Assembly: GCA_031266495.1 (NCBI GenBank)
Contig: JAISAX010000620.1
Coordinates: 1-18,887 of the forward strand
Reading direction: 5' to 3'
From: Opitutaceae bacterium
Lineage (GTDB): Bacteria > Verrucomicrobiota > Verrucomicrobiae > Opitutales > Opitutaceae
DNA: 18,887 nt
A program made the position numbers and the translations under genes. The notes under the pieces were generated by a model. It searched no databases, was not told the DNA's origin, and was given only the letters and a program-made list of their open reading frames with translations. This document shows, in pieces, positions 15,742-18,887 of the stretch. The first letter of the stretch is position 1. Each line of letters starts with the position of its first letter.

Positions 15742-17229
15742 TTACTGCGCGGTAAACCCGCCCATCGAAATATCTCCGGCAGGCTGGACGTAGAGAGCGC
15801 CTCGCACCCGGGCCGACCCTTGCACCTCAAGCGCCTCGTTAGGCGGAGCCGGAACAGAAGGCGGCGTGTAATTCTTGCGAATGAGGGTAGTCTTGCCTTC
15901 TTGTGTGACAGCAATGGCGTTGGCTCGGTTGGAACTGTCTATGCCGTTGCCGAGAGTAAATAATGTACCGGATACGTCTTCCGGATTATTATATGCGCCA
16001 AGGGCGATTTGACGCGGCTTGATTGCTTGTGCACGTGCACCTATAGCTATCGAGACAAAGCCATCTGTTTTCGCCCACGAACCTATCGCGATGGAAGATT
16101 GTCCCTTGGCATTTGCAGTATCGCCAAATGCGAAGGCCGCGTTTGACTCGGCCTTCGCATTGACGCCAAAAGCATTGGAATACTGTCCAAGTGCTTTCGC
16201 GCCTACCCCGAAGGCACTCGCTTGAAATTCCAGCGCTCGAGAAGAGGAACCAAAGGCGGATGATTGTCCTCCTTCTGCTTTTGCGTCATTGCCTAATGCG
16301 TTATCATTTGCGAGCTTCGCATTCGAGTAATGCCCAATGGCGATAGAATCATATCCTTCCGCTTTTGACCATGTTCCACTCGCAATGGCATAATTGTTTG
16401 ATGCCAACGAATGGGATCCCAATGCCGTCGAAGCATGACCAGTAGCTTGGGTTTCGTTGCCAAGTGCAACGGCGACATGAGTACTCGCGTTTGCGTACCG
16501 CCCAATAGAAACAGAGTTTGTTGCGCTGGCAGAGGCATAGCCACCTATTGCCGTAGAAAAGGAACCTGTTGCGTTCGTGTGTGTGCCTATGGCGATGGCA
16601 GCACCTTGGGTTGCCTTACTTATTACTCCCAACACCACGGAGTCTGTCGCCAACGACTCTGTCAAATTTCCTATCGCAATGGCAGACATTCCTGTCGCGG
16701 TTGAACTTGTTCCATACACAGCCGAAGCAGCCCCCGAAGCAGTCGCCCAATTCCCCACCGCAGTAGAATTATTACCTGTAGCCGTAGCATTATTTCCTGC
16801 CGCATATTGCCCTGTTGTCGTCGATTGCAAAATTGATACATTGCCGCCATCTAAACTGAGATTGTCCGTTTCCACCAAAACCACCTGTTGTTTGCCGATC
16901 CAAATGGCCGGGGTCTCACCGTTCGGGTCGATCAGGATTGCAGGATGGTCGGGATCGTCGAAACGGAAGAAGGCAAGCCGCCCGGCATCATCCAGAGACA
17001 TCAGTGGCTGGATACTGCCGTCTGCGGCAGTGGCATTCCAGTACCGGATCGTGCCGGGCGTGACAGCGGTCTGGTCTATGTAAGTGGCATGACTCTCTCG
17101 CGAGATGTCCACGGTGTAGGTGGTGGCAAAAGGGTCCGGTTCCAAGGTTGATGCCACTTCGTTGGCGGCATGCGCGAAAACCGGGGACAGGATGGTTGCG
17201 ACAGATAACAGGGGCGGGAATGATTTCAT
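15742..17229 (-). CDS. Secreted YadA-head-like repeat protein, paralog 2
   Basis: A 495-residue protein with signal peptide (MKSFPPLLSVATILSPVFAHA). It has the same plan as paralog 1: a conserved N-terminal domain (MSLDDAGRLAFFRF, then AILIDPNG), ~14-residue head repeats (SAIAIGNL, STAIGGYAS, ASAFGVGAKAL), a GAYN...LFTLGNG neck-like part, then ALEVQGSARVRGALYVQPAG and an end in SMGGFTAQ. Only one VQGSARVRG unit precedes the end, against three related units in paralog 1. There is no C-terminal membrane barrel. The N- and C-terminal parts are close to identical between paralogs while the head repeats differ, as expected for head modules that vary between conserved ends. It is the first gene of the minus-strand cluster and may have its own transcript, given the hairpin after it and the 175-bp gap to the next gene. 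YadA-type heads bind matrix or cells in known adhesins; the role here is unknown. Confidence 0.9.
   Translation of the reverse strand: MKSFPPLLSVATILSPVFAHAANEVASTLEPDPFATTYTVDISRESHATYIDQTAVTPGTIRYWNATAADGSIQPLMSLDDAGRLAFFRFDDPDHPAILIDPNGETPAIWIGKQQVVLVETDNLSLDGGNVSILQSTTTGQYAAGNNATATGNNSTAVGNWATASGAASAVYGTSSTATGMSAIAIGNLTESLATDSVVLGVISKATQGAAIAIGTHTNATGSFSTAIGGYASASATNSVSIGRYANASTHVAVALGNETQATGHASTALGSHSLASNNYAIASGTWSKAEGYDSIAIGHYSNAKLANDNALGNDAKAEGGQSSAFGSSSRALEFQASAFGVGAKALGQYSNAFGVNAKAESNAAFAFGDTANAKGQSSIAIGSWAKTDGFVSIAIGARAQAIKPRQIALGAYNNPEDVSGTLFTLGNGIDSSNRANAIAVTQEGKTTLIRKNYTPPSVPAPPNEALEVQGSARVRGALYVQPAGDISMGGFTAQ
16875..17125 (-). repeat. Long direct repeat, copy B (within YadA-head-like paralog 2)
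   Basis: Partner of 7490-7740 in the same orientation, offset 9385 bp, nearly gapless. A second, shorter match joins the 3' ends of the two genes (6361-6410 with 15753-15802, containing CCGCCCATCGAAATATC). Confidence 0.8.
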
Positions 17230-17278
17230 AAGCGTGAATTCTGGTTGGCCTCAGAAAACCAAACGCGGTGACCAATGC

Positions 17279-17296
17279 ACGCCATTTATTTGGCGT
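17279..17296. promoter_or_regulatory. Small perfect inverted repeat upstream of paralog 2
   Basis: ACGCCA-TTTATT-TGGCGT lies 50-67 bp before the start of paralog 2 and could be an operator. This rests on symmetry and position only. Confidence 0.3.
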
Positions 17297-17347
17297 CCAC
17301 CTGCGCCATCTCCGATTATTGATTGGCTGGGGGACGAATTGGCGTTT

Positions 17348-17370
17348 GGGCGCATCTCAAAAACTGGACA
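17348..17370 (+). repeat. 23-nt dispersed motif, copy 2
   Basis: It matches 5906-5928 at 21 of 23 positions, in the same orientation. The two copies lie outside the two ends of the minus-strand RHS cluster. Confidence 0.5.
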
Positions 17371-17375
17371 GGTTT

Positions 17376-17503
17376 CGGAGTGGCGGGAGTGATGCGGGCT
17401 TTTTCTGACAATCTCCGTGGACGGCGCGAAGCGCCGCCTCCATGCCTCCCCGCCCCTCCACTCCCGGAGCAGGCGTTTGGCAGAAAAAGTCCGTGCCACT
17501 CCG
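17376..17503. repeat. Intergenic inverted repeat with nested GC-rich hairpin
   Basis: CGGAGTGGC...CTTTTTCTG (17376-17407) is matched in reverse complement by CAGAAAAAGTCCGTGCCACT plus CCG (17481-17503), with a few inserted bases on the left arm. A nested GGCGC-GAA-GCGCC hairpin lies near 17423-17435. No protein is recognisable in the divergent 17230-17867 gap. Confidence 0.6.
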
Positions 17504-17523
17504 ATCCGGTGGCTTTGCTGTCT

Positions 17524-17542
17524 CACGGGCAAGATGCCCGTG
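17524..17542. repeat. CACGGGC-AAGAT-GCCCGTG palindrome
   Basis: A perfect 7-bp stem with a 5-nt loop. I have seen CACGGGCAAGATGCCCGTG as a dispersed intergenic unit in other genomes of this and related phyla. There is no T-run, so it is not a standard terminator. Confidence 0.6.
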
Positions 17543-17665
17543 CCACGGCGTTATGCATGTCCATCGCCATACCATCGTGCCGATTCAATAGCCTGATGCA
17601 TCCATAGCACAATCTGCGGAGGACCACTTTCCCGCCCACCACAAAACCTCCCCGGTTTCGTAGTG

Positions 17666-17694
17666 TTCAAATAATACGATAACCTCTTTATAAT
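17666..17694 (+). promoter_or_regulatory. Candidate sigma-70 promoter of the PEP-CTERM gene
   Basis: TTCAAA (17666-17671), a 17-bp spacer and an exact TATAAT (17689-17694) lie in a locally AT-rich patch, 174 bp before the ATG at 17868. The resulting leader would be long (~165 nt). Confidence 0.45.
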
Positions 17695-17867
17695 CAACAA
17701 AAAGCAGAAAACAACAAATAAAACGGACCCCCCTCTCCCGTCCCCTCCTTTTCATAAATCCGGCAACCCGTTTTTCAGGAAATCCCCTCACTGGTTGTCA
17801 TCGCCGTCACTGGCGGCAATATTTGCAACCGATATAACCGGATAACTCGAAACCACAAAAAATCCTT

Positions 17868-18689
17868 ATGAAAAGACATCGTTCATCGACCTTGAAATAT
17901 GCAGCGGGCGCACCATTTGTGTTCGCGCTTCTGTCCATGCAAAACCTCTGCGCCGCGCTTCCGACATCGGGCGACGGCTGGACACTCACGGAGCAATCAA
18001 ACGGAAACTATTCCATTCACGCCGACATCGAAAGCGCAACTGCATATAACAGCGCCGCCGCATATACGTGGCAACTTTTGGACAACGGCTCGTTTAAAAC
18101 ATCGGAAACTTCGCTCGGCGGCACCGCGTTAACACCGGCGGCGGGGACGAACTTTTTCTATGGCGAGGCGGCAGCGTCGGGCAATCGAGGCATTGGCATT
18201 GTTTTTAAAGACGTGCCTGTTCAGGCGGGCACTTATACGCTCACGTTCAAGGTCGCCGCGATTGCGATTGAGGGAAAAACTTTCCCCTATCCTTCGTCAG
18301 GCAGCATGGGCAAGGCGGGGCTTACTGCTGATGTTAACGACAACGGCTACACGTCGGATTATCCGGGTAACGGCGAGTTGTTGGGAGCCGTCGCCAGCGA
18401 GATGGATCTGCGCCCGCAACCGACAACAGGCGGCTGGGTAACGTGGACGTATCACTATACTGTTACTGATAAAACGACAATTTCATCGACGGCGGCTCTT
18501 GGACACGACCTCGGTTTCCGCATTCTCGTCAACACCGCGAATACGGCGTGGGCGCTTGACGACCTCACTATATCTTTCGTGTCAGCCACTCCCGTTCCCG
18601 AGCCGAGAACGGTCACGGCATTTTTCGGAGCGGGTGCGCTGCTCGTGGCGGGCTGCGCATCGCTCGTATTGCGGCGTCGCGAAAAATAA
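17868..18689 (+). CDS. PEP-CTERM sorting-signal exported protein
   Basis: A 273-residue protein. A basic N-terminus and hydrophobic stretch (FVFALLSMQNLCAA) form a signal peptide. The mature part is rich in Thr, Ser and Gly, with beta-strand patterns (GTYTLTFKVAAIAI, WALDDLTISF) like a single carbohydrate-binding or lectin-like jelly roll, which is only a fold-level guess. The C-terminus has the full PEP-CTERM plan: VPEPRTVT, a hydrophobic segment (AFFGAGALLVAGCASLVL), then basic RRREK. In known systems this signal is processed by an exosortase and is linked to exopolysaccharide or the cell envelope; no exosortase is in this window. The gene is divergent from the YadA-head/RHS cluster and has its own candidate promoter. 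The start is well supported by the signal peptide, though the AATCCTT before it is a poor ribosome binding site. Confidence 0.85.
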   Translation: MKRHRSSTLKYAAGAPFVFALLSMQNLCAALPTSGDGWTLTEQSNGNYSIHADIESATAYNSAAAYTWQLLDNGSFKTSETSLGGTALTPAAGTNFFYGEAAASGNRGIGIVFKDVPVQAGTYTLTFKVAAIAIEGKTFPYPSSGSMGKAGLTADVNDNGYTSDYPGNGELLGAVASEMDLRPQPTTGGWVTWTYHYTVTDKTTISSTAALGHDLGFRILVNTANTAWALDDLTISFVSATPVPEPRTVTAFFGAGALLVAGCASLVLRRREK

Positions 18690-18723
18690 ATTTTCAGTAA
18701 CGTTATGCGCTTCGGCGACGTAG

Positions 18724-18743
18724 GGGCTTCGCTTGCGAAGCCC
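18724..18743. repeat. GGGCTTCGC-TT-GCGAAGCCC palindrome
   Basis: A perfect 9-bp stem about 35 bp after the PEP-CTERM stop codon. No T-run follows, so it is either a weak terminator or a dispersed REP-like palindrome. Confidence 0.55.
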
Positions 18744-18835
18744 GCGAGCGACCTGACTATCGAGATACGCCAATTCTTGTCCGCTTGGCGCGGGGGTCGC
18801 ACGCCCAGCCCCCACAACCCGCGCGGGCCCCCCGC

Positions 18836-18887
18836 GGGGGGGGGGGGGGGGGCCGCGCGGGCCGGGGGGGGGGGGGGGGGGGGGGGG
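18836..18887. other. Poly-G low-complexity end of window
   Basis: Runs of 17 G and then 24 G, separated by CCGCGCGGGCC, end the window. This is more likely a contig-end or sequencing artefact than biology. Nothing can be annotated here. Confidence 0.7.

Noticed and set aside
15567..15914. N-terminal extension of the NLGQLK gene to an upstream ATG
   Set aside because: The extension is Arg/Ser-rich translation of pentamer repeats and the hairpin, and overlaps the end of paralog 2. The internal ATG gives a proper signal peptide.
17585..17791. Minus-strand 68-aa ORF
   Set aside because: It has no good ribosome binding site or recognisable motif and overlaps the candidate promoter of the divergent gene.
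18836..18887. Poly-G end as a biological switch
   Set aside because: Runs of 17 and 24 G at the very end of the window are typical of contig-end or sequencing artefacts.

Overview
The window looks like a GC-rich Verrucomicrobia genome, most likely Opitutaceae. This is an inference from gene content: a PEP-CTERM exported protein, a protein with NLGQLK-type repeats (a motif I associate with Verrucomicrobia), large carbohydrate-active enzymes and many palindromic intergenic repeats. No rRNA or tRNA is visible to confirm it.

Layout. (1) 1-4789, plus strand: a 5'-truncated, multi-domain GH42-like glycoside hydrolase followed by a PL22-type oligogalacturonate lyase, which suggests breakdown of pectin and its galactan side chains. 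(2) 4790-6350: a decayed region. It has an inverted-repeat element with a cluster of degenerate direct repeats, a quinone-oxidoreductase gene that has lost its N-terminal half exactly at those repeats, and a second large inverted repeat with a strong hairpin. (3) 6351-17229, minus strand: a polymorphic-toxin-like RHS locus. In transcription order it holds a secreted YadA-head-like protein (paralog 2), a secreted NLGQLK protein ending in a YD-like repeat, a 2100-aa exported RHS protein with a transglutaminase-like N-terminal domain and an AT-rich toxin-like tip, a 99-aa candidate immunity protein, a 72-aa CPFC-motif ORF, and a second YadA-head-like protein (paralog 1). (4) 17230-18887: an intergenic region rich in palindromes, a likely promoter, a PEP-CTERM exported protein, and a poly-G low-complexity end.

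How the genes may work together. The four large minus-strand proteins all carry export signals and so probably act outside the cytoplasm. The RHS protein has the usual RHS core with a PxxxxDPxG processing motif. Its last ~120 codons are about 42% GC against about 64% just upstream, as expected of an exchangeable toxin tip, and the next gene, 13 nt downstream, is the natural immunity candidate. A run of 15 G inside the RHS reading frame would act as an on/off switch if it slips: gain or loss of one G leads to a stop within a few codons, removing the core and tip. The two YadA-head paralogs lie in direct orientation on either side of the RHS gene and share a nearly identical segment, so recombination between them could rearrange the module.

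Most other long open frames in this GC-rich DNA are shadows of these genes and are omitted.
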